From assembly GCA_029817715.1 (NCBI GenBank), contig JARUPY010000148.1, positions 62,001 through 126,000 of the forward strand: 64,000 nt of DNA, given 5' to 3'. Below, one piece after another: positions 34,226 to 47,100 of the stretch. How positions within the stretch are numbered: the stretch's first letter is position 1; each line of letters begins with the position of its first letter. Below the pieces are notes generated by a model that was not told where the DNA came from, searched no databases, and saw only the letters and a list, made by a program, of their open reading frames with translations. This stretch comes from Melastoma dodecandrum. Lineage: Eukaryota > Streptophyta > Magnoliopsida > Myrtales > Melastomataceae. A program made the position numbers and the translations under genes.

Positions 34226-35501
34226 TCAAAATTGGAGTTCTACATTTGACATTCGGGTCCCTCTCGTTTGCACACGGAGGAACCTCGCGCACAACTTATG
34301 CAAGGTTGTGCATCCCGCATGCTCCGTACCTTGGTGATTCCGAACATGCATTTTCCAAAGCCGAAATGATCCCCAAATGCTTCCCAAACTATTCAAAATT
34401 GGAGTTCTACATTTGACATTCGGGTCCCTTTCGTTGCACAATGAGGAACCCCGCGCACAACTTACGCAAGGTTGTGCATTCCGCATGCTCCGTACCATGG
34501 TGCTTCCGAAATTGCATTTTCCGAAGCCTAAATGATCCCCAAAAGCTTCCCAAACTATTCAGAATTCGAGTTCTACATTTGGCATTCGGGTCCCTTTCGT
34601 TTGCACAATGAGGAACCCCGCGCACAACTTACGCAAGGTTGTGCATCCCGCATGCTCCGTACATTGATGCTTCCGAACTTGCATTTTCCGAAGCCTAAAT
34701 GATCTCCAAATGCTTCCCGAACTATTCAAAATTGGAGTTCTACATTTGACATTCGGGTCCCTCTCGTTTGCACACGGAGGAACCTCGCGCACAACTTATG
34801 CAAGGTTGTGCATCCCGCATGCTCCGTACCTTGGTGATTCCGAACATCCATTTTCCAAAGCCGAAATGATCCCCAAATGCTTCCCAAACTATTCAAAATT
34901 GGAGTTCTACATTTGACATTCGGGTCCCTTTCGTTGCACAATGAGGAACCCCGCGCACAACTTACGCAAGGTTGTGCATTCCGCATGCTCCGTACCTTGG
35001 TGCTTCCGAAATTGCATTTTCCGAAGCCTAAATGATCCCCAAATGCTTCCCAAACTATTCAAAATTCGAGTTCTACATTTGGTATTCGGGTCCCTTTCGT
35101 TTGCACAATGAGGAACCCCGCGCACAACTTACGCAAGGTTGTGCATCCCGCATGCTCCGTACATTGATGCTTCCGAACTTGCATTTTCCGAAGCCTAAAT
35201 GATCTCCAAATGCTTCCCGAACTATTCAAAATTGGAGTTCTACATTTGACATTCGAGTCCCCCTCGTTTGCGCACGGAGGAACCTCGCGCACAACTTATG
35301 CAAGGTTGTGCATCCCGCATGCTCCGTACCTTGGTGATTCCGAACTTGCATTTTCCAAAGCCGAAATGATCCCCAAATGCTTCCCAAACTATTCAAAATT
35401 GGAGTTCTACATTTGACATTCGGGTCCCTTTCGTTGCACAATGAGGAACCCCGCGCACAACTTGCGCAAGGTTGTGCATCCCGCATGCTCCGTACCTTGG
35501 T
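34226..35501 (+). repeat. 500-bp trimer repeats left of solo LTR copy 2
   Basis: The A-B-C trimer recurs at 34,226, 34,726 and 35,226 with a 500-bp period. These match the units at 20,114, 20,614 and 21,114 left of solo LTR copy 1, at a constant offset of 14,112 bp. That offset equals the distance between the two LTR left ends. Confidence 0.8.
35497..35501 (+). other. Left target-site duplication (ttggt) of solo LTR copy 2
   Basis: ttggt precedes tgatacggga at 35,502 and recurs at 36,306-36,310. It is the same 5 bp, at the same monomer position, as in copy 1. Confidence 0.93.
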
Positions 35502-36305
35502 TGATACGGGAACGGCAAGGAATAGATGATTCCTAAACCGTACACGAATGTGGACGTTACTGAAAAGGGTGCGGAATGGAGTGACGCTCGGTATGGACGG
35601 AAGGTGTGTGGGGTAGGCGGCTGAATGAAGAAAAGGAAGGGTTGAGATCAACCTCCACGGATACAAATGCACCACCGTGAAAGAAGACTCGGGTAGACTC
35701 GTTTGACCGTGGATACAGATACACCACCACGAACAAGACGAGGGCGAGGCACAACACGGAGGATACAGATACACCACCACCGGTTGAAACACTCTACTCA
35801 ATCTGCACTTGGAAATCCACCAAATGAAGAACGAGGTTTGAAGGAGAATCCACTCACTTCGGATAAAAGACACTAAGTCTGATAGGGGTTTATAATTTGA
35901 TTCCAAAAACTAATATGCAAATGAGTACATGGTGCCCATTATATAGGGAAAACCTGAAGAAGAACTTAAATGCACGAAATGAACCTAGGCTAGATGCATG
36001 CAAGGCAAGATTCATGGACGGGCCATAAATGGCTTATTGGAAATGCAACAAAGTAAATGCAAAGCATGAATGATAAATGCATGAATGAGGAATGCGAATT
36101 GATTCAGCTTCTTTGAGGCTCTTCATCTTCGAGACTCTTGGCTTGGCCGACTCTTCGTTGCTCAGTCGCTGATGACGTTAAGCCGCAAGTCGCACTCGTC
36201 AAGTCGACGTGCTGAATCGCACTCGTAGTTCAGTCGCAGGCGACTAAAGGGACGCCTCTCTTGCCGCGCGTCGACGGGGATAAGGTGTCGTTCGTCTTTG
36301 TATCA
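35502..36305 (-). mobile_element. Solo LTR copy 2 (minus strand), intact, 804 bp
   Basis: It runs from tgatacggga to tttgtatca on the plus strand, the reverse complement of a complete LTR, flanked by ttggt. The minus-strand TATA box lies at 35,938-35,946. It matches solo LTR copy 1 apart from about a dozen substitutions counted by eye and one 32-bp unit that copy 1 has in duplicate. No internal region is present. Because flanking satellite variants match copy 1 on both sides, it arose by duplication and not by a second insertion. Confidence 0.94.
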
Positions 36306-36310
36306 TTGGT
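36306..36310 (+). other. Right target-site duplication (ttggt) of solo LTR copy 2
   Basis: ttggt follows tttgtatca and matches 35,497-35,501. Confidence 0.93.
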
Positions 36311-39300
36311 GCTTCCGAAATTGCATTTTCCGAAGCCTAAATGATCCCCAAATGCTTCCCAAACTATTCAAAATTGGAGTTCTACATTTGGCATTCGGGT
36401 CCCTTTCTTTTGCACAATGAGGAACCCTGCGCACAACTTACGCACGGTTGTGCATCCCGCATGCTCCGTACATTGATGCTTCCGAACTTACATTTTCCGA
36501 AGCCAAAATGATTTCCAAATGCTTTCCAAACTATTCAAAATTGGAGTTCACCATTTGACATTCGGGTCCCTCTCGTTTGCACACGGAGGAACCTCGCGCA
36601 CAACTTATGCAAGGTTGTGCATCCCGCATGCTCCGCACCTTGGTGATTCCGAACTTGCATTTTCCAAAGCCGAAATGAACCCCAAATGCTGCCCAAACTA
36701 TTCAAAATTGGAGTTCTACATTTGACATTCGGGTCCCTTTCGTTGCACAGTGAGGAACCCCGCGCACAACTTATGCGAGGTTGTGCATTCCGCATGCTCC
36801 GTACCTTGGTGCTTCCGAAATTGCATTTTCCGAAGCCTATATGATCCCCAAATGCTTGCCAAACTATTCAAAATTAGAGTTCTACATTTGGCATTCGGGT
36901 CCCTTTCGTTTGCACAATGAGGAACCCCGCGCACAACCTACGCAAGGTTTTGCATCCCGCATGCTCCGTACCTTGGTGCATCCGAACTTGCATTTTCCAA
37001 AGCCGAAATGATCCCCAAATGCTTGCCAAACTATTCAAAATTGGAGTTCTACATTTGACATTCGGGTCCCTTTCGTTGCACAATGAGGAACCCCGCGCAC
37101 AACTTACGCAAGGTTGTGCATCCCGCATGCTACGTACCTTGGTGCTTCCGAAATTGCATTTTCCGAACCCCAAATGGTCCCCAAATGCTTCCCAAACTAT
37201 TCAAAATTGGAGTTCTACATTTGGCATTCGGGTCCCTTTCGTTTGCACAATGAGGAACCCCGCGCACAACTTACGCAAGGTTGTGCATCCCGCATGCTCC
37301 GTACATTGATGCTTCCGAACTTGCATTTTCAAAAGCCGAAATGATCCCCAAATGCTTCCCAAACTATTCAAAATTGGAGTTCTACATTTGACATTCGGGT
37401 CCCTTTCGTTGCACAATGAGGAATACCGCGCACAACTTACGCAAGGTTCTGCATCCCGCATGCTCCGTACCTTGCTGCTTCCGAAATTGCATTTTCCGAA
37501 GCCAAAATGATCCCCAAATGCTTCCCAAACTATTCAAAATTGGAGTTCTACATTTGACATTCGGGTCCCTTTCGTTTGCACAATGAGGAACCCCGCGCAC
37601 AACTTACGCAAGGTTGTGCATCCCGCATGCTCCGTACATTGATGCTTCCGAACTTGCATTTTCCAAAGCCAAAATGATCTCCAAATGCATCCCAAATTAT
37701 TCAAAATTGGAGTTCTACATTTGGAATTCGGGTCCCTTTCGTTGGAACAATGAGGAACCCCGCGCACAACTTACGCAAGGTTGTGCATCCCGCATGCTCC
37801 GTACATTGATGCTTCCGAACATGCATTTTCCGAAGCCTAAATGATCTCCAAATGCTTCCCAAACTATTCAAAATTGGAGTTCTACATTTGACATTCGGGT
37901 CCCTCTCGTTTGCACAAGGAGGAACCTCGCGCACAACTTATGCTAGGTTGTGCGTCCCGCATGCTCCGTACCTTGGTGATTCCGAACTTGCATTTTCCAA
38001 AGCCGAAATGATCCCCAAATGCTTCCCAAACTATTCAAAATTGGAGTTCTACATTTGACATTCGGGTCCCTTTCGTTGCACAATGAGGAACCTCGCGCAC
38101 AACTTACGCAAGGTTGTGCATCCCGCATGCTCCGTACCTTGGTGCTTCCGAAATTGCATTTTCCGAAGCCTAAATGATCCCCAAATGCTTCCCAAACTAT
38201 TCCAAATTGGAGTTCATCATTTGACATTTCGGGTCCCTTTCGTTTGCACAAGGAGGAACCCCGCGCACAACATACGCAAGGTTTTTGCATTCCCGCATGC
38301 TCCGTACCTTGGTGCATCCGAACTTGCATTTTCCAAAGCCGAAATGATCCCCAAATGCTTCCCAAACTATTCAAAATTGGAGTTCAACATTTGACATTCG
38401 GGTCCCTTTCGTTGCACAAGGAGGAACCCCGCGCACAACTTACGCAAGGTTGTGCATCCCGCATGCTACGTACCTTGGTGCTTCCGAAATTGCATTTTCC
38501 GAACCCCAAATGATCCCCGAATGCTTCCCAAACTATTCAAAATTGGAGTTCTACATTTGGCATTCGGGTCCCCTTCGTTTGCACAATGAGGAACCCCGCG
38601 CACAACTTACGCAAGGTTGTGCATCCCGCATGCTCCGTACATTGATGCTTCCGAACTTGAATTTTACGAAGCCAAAATGATTTCCAAATGCTTCCCAAAC
38701 TATTCAAAATTGGAGTTCTACATTTGGCATTCGGGTCCCTTTCGTTTGAACAATGAGGAACCCCGCGCACAACTTACGCAAGGTTGTGCATCCCGCATGC
38801 TCCGTACATTGATGCTTCCGAACTTGCATTTTACGAAGCCAAAATGATCTCCAAATGCTTCCCAAACTATTCAAAATTGGAGTTCTACATTTGGCATTCG
38901 GGTCCCTTTCGTTTGAACAATGAGGAACCCCGCGCACAACTTACGCAAGGTTGTGCATCCCGCATGCTCCGTACATTGATGCTTCCGAACATGCATTTTC
39001 CGAAGCCTAAATGATCTCCAAATGCTTCCCAAACTAATCAAAATTGGAGTTCTACATTTGACATTCGGGTCCCTCTCGTTTGCACCAGGAGGAACCTCGC
39101 GCACAACTTATGCTAGGTTGTGCTTCCCGCATGCTCCGTACCTTGGTGATTCCGAACTTGCATTTTCCAAAGCCGAAATGATCCCCAAATGCTTCCCAAA
39201 CTATTCAAAATTGGAGTTCTACATTTGACATTCGGGTCCCTTTCGTTTGAACAATGAGGGACCCCGCGCACAACTTACGCAAGGTTGTGCATCCCGCATG

Positions 39301-41110
39301 CTCCGTACATTGATGCTTTCGAACATGCATTTTCCGAAGCCTAAATGATCTCCAAATGCTTCCCAAACTATTCAAAATTGGAGTTCTACATTTGACATTC
39401 GGGTCCCTCTCGTTTGCACAAGGAGGAACCTCGCGCACAACTTATGCAAGGTTGTGCATCCCGCATGCTCCGTACCTTGGTGATTCCGAACTTGCATTTT
39501 CAAAAGCCGAAATGATCCCCAAATGCTTCCCAAACTATTCAAAATTGGAGTTCTACATTTGACATTCGGGTCTCTTTCGTTGCACAATGAGGAACCTCAC
39601 GCACAACTTACGCAAGGTTGTGCATCCCGCATGCTCCGTACCTTGGTGCTTCCGAAATTGCATTTTCCGAAGCCTAAATGATCCCCAAATGCTTCCCAAA
39701 CTATTCAAAATTGGAGTTATGCATTTGGCATTTGGGTCCCTTTCCTTTGCAGAATGAGGAACCCCACGCACAACTTACGCAAGGTTGTGCATCCCGCATG
39801 CTCCGTACGTTGATGCTTCCGAACTTGCATTTTCTGAAGCCTAAATGATCTGCAAATGCTTCCCAAACTATTCAAAATTGGAGTTCTACATTTAGCATTC
39901 GGGTCCCTTTCGTATGCACAATGAGGAACCCCGCGCACAACTTACGCAAGGTTGTGCATCCCGCATGCTCCGTACATTGATGCTTCCGAACATGCATTTT
40001 CCGAAGCCTAAATGATCTCCAAATGCTTCCCAAACTATTCAAAATTGGAGTTCTACATTTGACATTCGGGTCCCTCTCGTTTGCACAATGAGGAACCCCG
40101 CGCACAACTTACGCAAGGTTGTGCATCCCGCATGCTCCGTACCTTGGTGCTTCCGAAATTGCATTTTCCGAAGCCTAAATGATCTCCAAATGCTTCCCAA
40201 ACTATTCAAAATTGGAGTTCTACATTTGACATTCGGGTCCCTCTCGTTTGCACAATGAGGAACCCCGCGCACAACTTACGCAAGGTTGTGCATCCCGCAT
40301 GCTCCGTACATTGATGCTTCCGAACTTGCATTTTCCGAAGCCAAAATGATCTCCAAATGCTTCCCGAACTATTCAAAATTGGAGTTCTACATTTGACATT
40401 CGGGTCCCTCTCGTTTGCACACGGAGGAACCTCGCGCACAACTTATGCAAGGTTGTGCATCCCGCATGCTCCGTACATTGATGCTTCCGAACTTGCATTT
40501 TCCGAAGCCTAAATGATCTCCAAATGCTTCCCGAACTATTCAAAATTGGAGTTCTACATTTGACATTCGGGTCCCTCTCGTTTGCACACGGAGGAACCTC
40601 GCGCACAAATTATGCAAGCTGTGCATCCCGCATGCTCCATACCTTGGTGATTCCGAACTTGCATTTTTTAAAGCCGAAATGATCCCCAAATGCTTCCCAA
40701 ACTATTCAAAATTGGAGTTCTACATTTGACATTCGGGTCCCTTTCGTTGCACAATGAGGAACCCCGCGCACAACTTACGCAAGGTTGTGCATCCCGCATG
40801 CTCCGTACCTTGGTGCTTCCGAAATTGCATTTTCCGAAGCCCAAATGATCCCCAAATGCTTCCCAAACTATTCAAAATTGGAGTTCTACATTTGGCATTC
40901 GGGTCCCTTTCGTTTGCACAATGAGGAACCCCGCGCACAACTTACGCAAGGTTGTGCATCCCGCATGCTACGTACATTGATGCTTCCGAACTTGCATTTT
41001 ACGAAGCCAAAATGATCTCCAAATGCTTCCCAAACTATTCAAAATTGGAGTTCTACATTTGGCATTCGGGTCCATTTCGTTTGAACAATGAGGAACCCCG
41101 CGCACAACTT
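36306..41110 (+). repeat. Diverged satellite sub-array right of solo LTR copy 2
   Basis: About 29 monomers carry the same older variants as the other diverged blocks, plus private ones such as ttttacgaagccaaaatg (38,650-39,000 and 40,990), tttgaacaatgagg, gctacgtac and the longer gcaaggtttttgcattcccgc near 38,277. The first 650 bp or so copy the sequence after 28,153, sharing tttcttttgcac, aaccctgcgc, gatttccaaatgctttcc and gttcaccattt. Confidence 0.9.
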
Positions 41111-41172
41111 ACGCATGGTTGATTTGCATCCCGCATGCTTCCGTACATTGATTGCTTACGAAAAATGCATTT
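41110..41172 (+). repeat. Ragged junction monomer between diverged and homogeneous arrays
   Basis: Within about 60 bp several insertions appear: gcatggttgatttgcatccc, gcatgcttccgtac, ttgattgcttacg and gaaaaatgcattttcc. Left of it monomers are of the diverged types; right of it they are near-identical. The indel style resembles the region after 59,830, for example ttgattgcttccg near 60,199. Confidence 0.7.
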
Positions 41173-44100
41173 TCCGAAGCCTAAATGATCCCCAAATGCT
41201 TCCCAAACTATTCAAAATTGTAGTTCTACATTTGACATTCGGGTCCCTTTCGTTTCCACAATGAGGAACCCCGCGCACAACTTACGCAAGGTTGTGCATC
41301 CCGCATGCTCCGTACCTTGGTGCTTCCGAACTTGCATTTTCCGAAGCCTAAATGATCCCCAAATGCTTCCCAAACTATTCAAAATTGGAGTTCTACATTT
41401 GACATTCGGGTCCCTCTCGTTTGCACAATGAGGAACCCCGCGCACAACTTACGCAAGGTTGTGCATCCCGCATGCTCCGTACATTGATGCTTCCGAACTT
41501 GCATTTTCCGAAGCCTAAATGATCCCCAAATGCTTCCCAAACTATTCAAAATTGGAGTTCTACATTTGACATTCGGGTCCCTTTCGTTTGCACAATGAGT
41601 AACCCCGCGCACAACTTACGCAAGGTTGTGCATCCCGCATGCTCCGTACCTTGGTGCTTCCGAACTTGCATTTTCCGAAGCCTAAATGATCCCCAAATGC
41701 TTCCCAAACTATTCAAAATTGGAGTTCTACATTTGACATTCGGGTCCCTTTCGTTTGCACAATGAGGAACCCCGCGCACAACTTACGCAAGGTTGTGCAT
41801 CCCGCATGCTCCGTACCTTGGTGCTTCCGAACTTGCATTTTCCGAAGCCTAAATGATCCCCAAATGCTTCCCAAACTATTCAAAATTGGAGTTCTACATT
41901 TGACATTCGGGTCCCTTTCGTTTGCACAATGAGTAACCCCGCGCACAACTTACGCAAGGTTGTGCATCCCGCATGCTCCGTACATTGATGCTTCCGAACT
42001 TGCATTTTCCGAAGCCTAAATGATCCCCAAATGCTTCCCAAACTATTCAAAATTGGAGTTCTACATTTGACATTCGGGTCCCTTTCGTTTGCACAATGAG
42101 GAACCCCGCGCACAACTTACGCAAGGTTGTGCATCCCGCATGCTCCGTACCTTGGTGCTTCCGAACTTGCATTTTCCGAAGCCTAAATGATCCCCAAATG
42201 CTTCCCAAACTATTCAAAATTGGAGTTCTACATTTGACATTCGGGTCCCTTTCGTTTGCACAATGAGGAACCCCGCGCACAACTTACGCAAGGTTGGGCA
42301 TCCCGCATGCTCCGTACCTTGGTGCTTCCGAACTTGCATTTTCCGAAGCCTAAATGATCCCCAAATGCTTCCCAAACTATTCAAAATTGGAGTTCTACAT
42401 TTGACATTCGGGTCCCTTTCGTTTGCACAATGAGGAACCCCGCGCACAACTTACGCAAGGTTGTGCATCCCGCATGCTCCGTACATTGATGCTTCCGAAC
42501 TTGCATTTTCCGAAGCCTAAATGATCCCCAAATGCTTCCCAAACTATTCAAAATTGGAGTTCTACATTTGACATTCGGGTCCCTTTCGTTTGCACAATGA
42601 GGAACCCCGCGCACAACTTACGCAAGGTTGTGCATCCCGCATGCTCCGTACATTGATGCTTCCGAACTTGCATTTTCCGAAGCCTAAATGATCCCCAAAT
42701 GCTTCCCAAACTATTCAAAATTGGAGTTCTACATTTGACATTCGGGTCCCTTTCGTTTGCACAATGAGGAACCCCGCGCACAACTTACGCAAGGTTGTGC
42801 ATCCCGCATGCTCCGTACATTGATGCTTCCGAACTTGCATTTTCCGAAGCCTAAATGATCCCCAAATGCTTCCCAAACTATTCAAAATTGGAGTTCTACA
42901 TTTGACATTCGGGTCCCTTTCGTTTGCACAATGAGGAACCCCGCGCACAACTTACGCAAGGTTGTGCATTCCGCATGCTCCGTACCTTGGTGCTTCCGAA
43001 ATTGCATTTTCCGAAGCCTAAATGATCCCCAAATGCTTCCCAAACTATTCAAAATTGGAGTTCTACATTTGACATTCGGGTCCCTTTCGTTTGCACAATG
43101 AGGAACCCCGCGCACAACTTACGCAAGGTTGTGCATCCCGCATGCTCCGTACCTTGGTGCTTCCGAACTTGCATTTGCCGAAGCCTAAATGATCCCCAAA
43201 TGCTTCCCAAACTATTCAAAATTGGAGTTCTACATTTGACATTCGGGTCCCTTTCGTTTGCACAATGAGGAACCCCGCGCACAACTTACGCAAGGTTGTG
43301 CATCCCGCATGCTCCGTACATTGATGCTTCCGAACTTGCATTTTCCGAAGCCTAAATGATCCCCAAATGCTTCCCAAACTATTCAAAATTGGAGTTCTAC
43401 ATTTGACATTCGGGTCCCTTTCGTTTGCACAATGAGGAACCCCGCGCACAACTTACGCAAGGTTGTGCATCCCGCATGCTCCGTACATTGATGCTTCCGA
43501 ACTTGCATTTTCCGAAGCCTAAATGATCCCCAAATGCTTCCCAAACTATTCAAAATTGAGTTCTACATTTGACATTCGGGTCCCTTTCGTTTGCACAATG
43601 AGGAACCCCGCGCACAACTTACGCAAGGCTGTGCATCCCGCATGCTCCGTACGTTGGTGCTTCCGAACTTGCATTTTCCGAAGCCTAAATGATCCCCAAA
43701 TGCTTCCCAAACTATTCAAAATTGGAGTTCTACATTTGACATTCGGGTCCCTTTCGTTTGCACAATGAGGAACCCCGCGCACAACTTACGCAAGGTTGTG
43801 CATCCCGCATGCTCCGTACCTTGGTGCTTCCGAACTTGCATTTTCCGAAGCCTAAATGATCCCCAAATGCTTCCCAAACTATTCAAAATTGGAGTTCTAC
43901 ATTTGACATTCGGGTCCCTTTCGTTTGCACAATGAGGAACCCCGCGCACAACTTACGCAAGGTTGTGCATCCCGCATGCTCCGTACATTGATGCTTCCGA
44001 ACTTGCATTTTCCGAAGCCTAAATGATCCCCAAATGCTTCCCAAACTATTCAAAATTGGAGTTCTACATTTGACATTCGGGTCCCTTTCGTTTGCACAAT

Positions 44101-47100
44101 GAGGAACCCCGCGCACAACTTACGCAAGGTTGTGCATCCCGCATGCTCCGTACATTGATGCTTCCGAACTTGCATTTTCCGAAGCCTAAATGATCCCCAA
44201 ATGCTTCCCAAACTATTCAAAATTGGAGTTCTACATTTGACATTCGGGTCCCTTTCGTTTGCACAATGAGGAACCCCGCGCACAACTTACGCAAGTGTGC
44301 ATCCCGCATGCTCCGTACCTTGGTGCTTCCGAACTTGCATTTTCCGAAGCCTAAATGATCCCCAAATGCTTCCCAAACTATTCAAAATTGGAGTTCTACA
44401 TTTGACATTCGGGTCCCTTTCGTTTGCACAATGAGGAACCCCGCGCACAACTTACGCAAGGTTGTGCATCCCGCATGCTCCGTACATTGATGCTTCCGAA
44501 CTTGCATTTTCCGAAGCCTAAATGATCCCCAAATGCTTCCCAAACTATTCAAAATTGGAGTTCTACATTTGACATTCGGGTCCCTTTCGTTTGCACAATG
44601 AGGAACCCCGCGCACAACTTACGCAAGGTTGTGCATCCCGCATGCTCCGTACATTGATGCTTCCGAACTTGCATTTTCCGAAGCCTAAATGATCCCCAAA
44701 TGCTTCCCAAACTATTCAAAATTGGAGTTCTACATTTGACATTCGGGTCCCTTTCGTTTGCACAATGAGGAACCCCGCGCACAACTTACGCAAGGTTGTG
44801 CATCCCGCATGCTCCGTACATTGATGCTTCCGAACTTGCATTTTCCGAAGCCTAAATGATCCCCAAATGCTTCCCAAACTATTCAAAATTGGAGTTCTAC
44901 ATTTGACATTCGGGTCCCTTTCGTTTGCACAATGAGGAACCCCGCGCACAACTTACGCAAGGTTGTGCATCCCGCATGCTCCGTACCTTGGTGCTTCCGA
45001 ACTTGCATTTTCCGAAGCCTAAATGATCCCCAAATGCTTCCCAAACTATTCAAAATTGGAGTTCTACATTTGACATTCGGGTCCCTTTCGTTTGCACAAT
45101 GAGGAACCCCGCGCACAACTTACGCAAGGTTGTGCATCCCGCATGCTCCGTACATTGATGCTTCCGAACTTGCATTTTCCGAAGCCTAAATGATCCCCAA
45201 ATGCTTCCCAAACTATTCAAAATTGGAGTTCTACATTTGACATTCGGGTCCCTTTCGTTTGCACAATGAGGAACCCCGCGCACAACTTACGCAAGGTTGT
45301 GCATCCCGCATGCTCCGTACATTGATGCTTCCGAACTTGCATTTTCCGAAGCCTAAATGATCCCCAAATGCTTCCCAAACTATTCAAAATTGGAGTTCTA
45401 CATTTGACATTCGGGTCCCTTTCGTTTGCACAATGAGGAACCCCGCGCACAACTTACGCAAGGTTGTGCATCCCGCATGCTCCGTACCTTGGTGCTTCCG
45501 AACTTGCATTTTCCGAAGCCTAAATGATCCCCAAATGCTTCCCAAACTATTCAAAATTGGAGTTCTACATTTGACATTCGGGTCCCTTTCGTTTGCACAA
45601 TGAGGAACCCCGCGCACAACTTACGCAAGGTTGTGCATCCCGCATGCTCCGTACATTGATGCTTCCGAACTTGCATTTTCCGAAGCCTAAATGATCCCCA
45701 AATGCTTCCCAAACTATTCAAAATTGGAGTTCTACATTTGACATTCGGGTCCCTTTCGTTTGCACAATGAGGAACCCCGCGCACAACTTACGCAAGGTTG
45801 TGCATCCCGCATGCTCCGTACATTGATGCTTCCGAACTTGCATTTTCCGAAGCCTAAATGATCCCCAAATGCTTCCCAAACTATTCAAAATTGGAGTTCT
45901 ACATTTGACATTCGGGTCCCTTTCGTTTGCACAATGAGGAACCCCGCGCACAACTTACGCAAGGTTGTGCATCCCGCATGCTCCGTACCTTGATGCTTCC
46001 GAACTTGCATTTTCCGAAGCCTAAATGATCCCCAAATGCTTCCCAAACTATTCAAAATTGGAGTTCTACATTTGACATTCGGGTCCCTTTCGTTTGCACA
46101 ATGAGGAACCCCGCGCACAACTTACGCAAGGTTGTGCATCCCGCATGCTCCGTACCTTGGTGCTTCCGAACTTGCATTTTCCGAAGCCTAAATGATCCCC
46201 AAATGCTTCCCAAACTATTCAAAATTGGAGTTCTACATTTGACATTCGGGTCCCTTTCGTTTGCACAATGAGGAACCCCGCGCACAACTTACGCAAGGTT
46301 GTGCATCCCGCATGCTCCGTACATTGATGCTTCCGAACTTGCATTTTCCGAAGCCTAAATGATCCCCAAATGCTTCCCAAACTATTCAAAATTGGAGTTC
46401 TACATTTGACATTCGGGTCCCTTTCGTTTGCACAATGAGGAACCCCGCGCACAACTTACGCAAGGTTGTGCATCCCGCATGCTCCGTACATTGATGCTTC
46501 CGAACTTGCATTTTCCGAAGCCTAAATGATCCCCAAATGCTTCCCAAACTATTCAAAATTGGAGTTCTACATTTGACATTCGGGTCCCTTTCGTTTGCAC
46601 AATGAGGAACCCCGCGCACAACTTACGCAAGGTTGTGCATCCCGCATGCTCCGTACATTGATGCTTCCGAACTTGCATTTTCCGAAGCCTAAATGATCCC
46701 CAAATGCTTCCCAAACTATTCAAAATTGGAGTTCTACATTTGACATTCGGGTCCCTTTCGTTTGCACAATGAGGAACCCCGCGCACAACTTACGCAAGGT
46801 TGTGCATCCCGCATGCTCCGTACATTGATGCTTCCGAACTTGCATTTTCCGAAGCCTAAATGATCCCCAAATGCTTCCCAAACTATTCAAAATTGGAGTT
46901 CTACATTTGACATTCGGGTCCCTTTCGTTTGCACAAGGAGGAACCCCGCGCACAACTTACGCAAGGTTGCATCCCGCATGCTCCGTCCCTTGGTGCTTCC
47001 GAACTTGCATTTTCCGAAGCCTAAATGATCCCAAAATGCTTCCCAAACTATTCAAAATTGGAGTTCTACATTTGACATTCGGGACCCTTTCGTTTGTACA

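Larger units (their letters stand above)
28153..35501 (+). repeat. Diverged satellite array between the two solo LTRs (about 44 monomers)
   Basis: This is 7,349 bp of 167-bp monomers carrying the subfamily variants seen left of 21,390: cacggagg/cctcgcgc, ggtgattccg, ccaaagccg, tttggcatt, gcattccgc, and the atccc duplication near 31,299 and 33,472. Some monomers are more decayed, for example 32,960-33,290 with gcaaggttacgcatcccgtttgc and tttcgttacacaatg. No gene or other element is present. Confidence 0.95.

Noticed and set aside
28153..35501. tRNA, rRNA or telomere repeats within the satellite
   Set aside because: I saw no cloverleaf with box A/B, no rRNA-like segment and no telomeric heptamer runs.
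21385..36310. Two independent, site-specific solo-LTR insertions
   Set aside because: Besides the same TSD and position, monomers on both sides share private variants at constant offsets, which duplication explains more simply.
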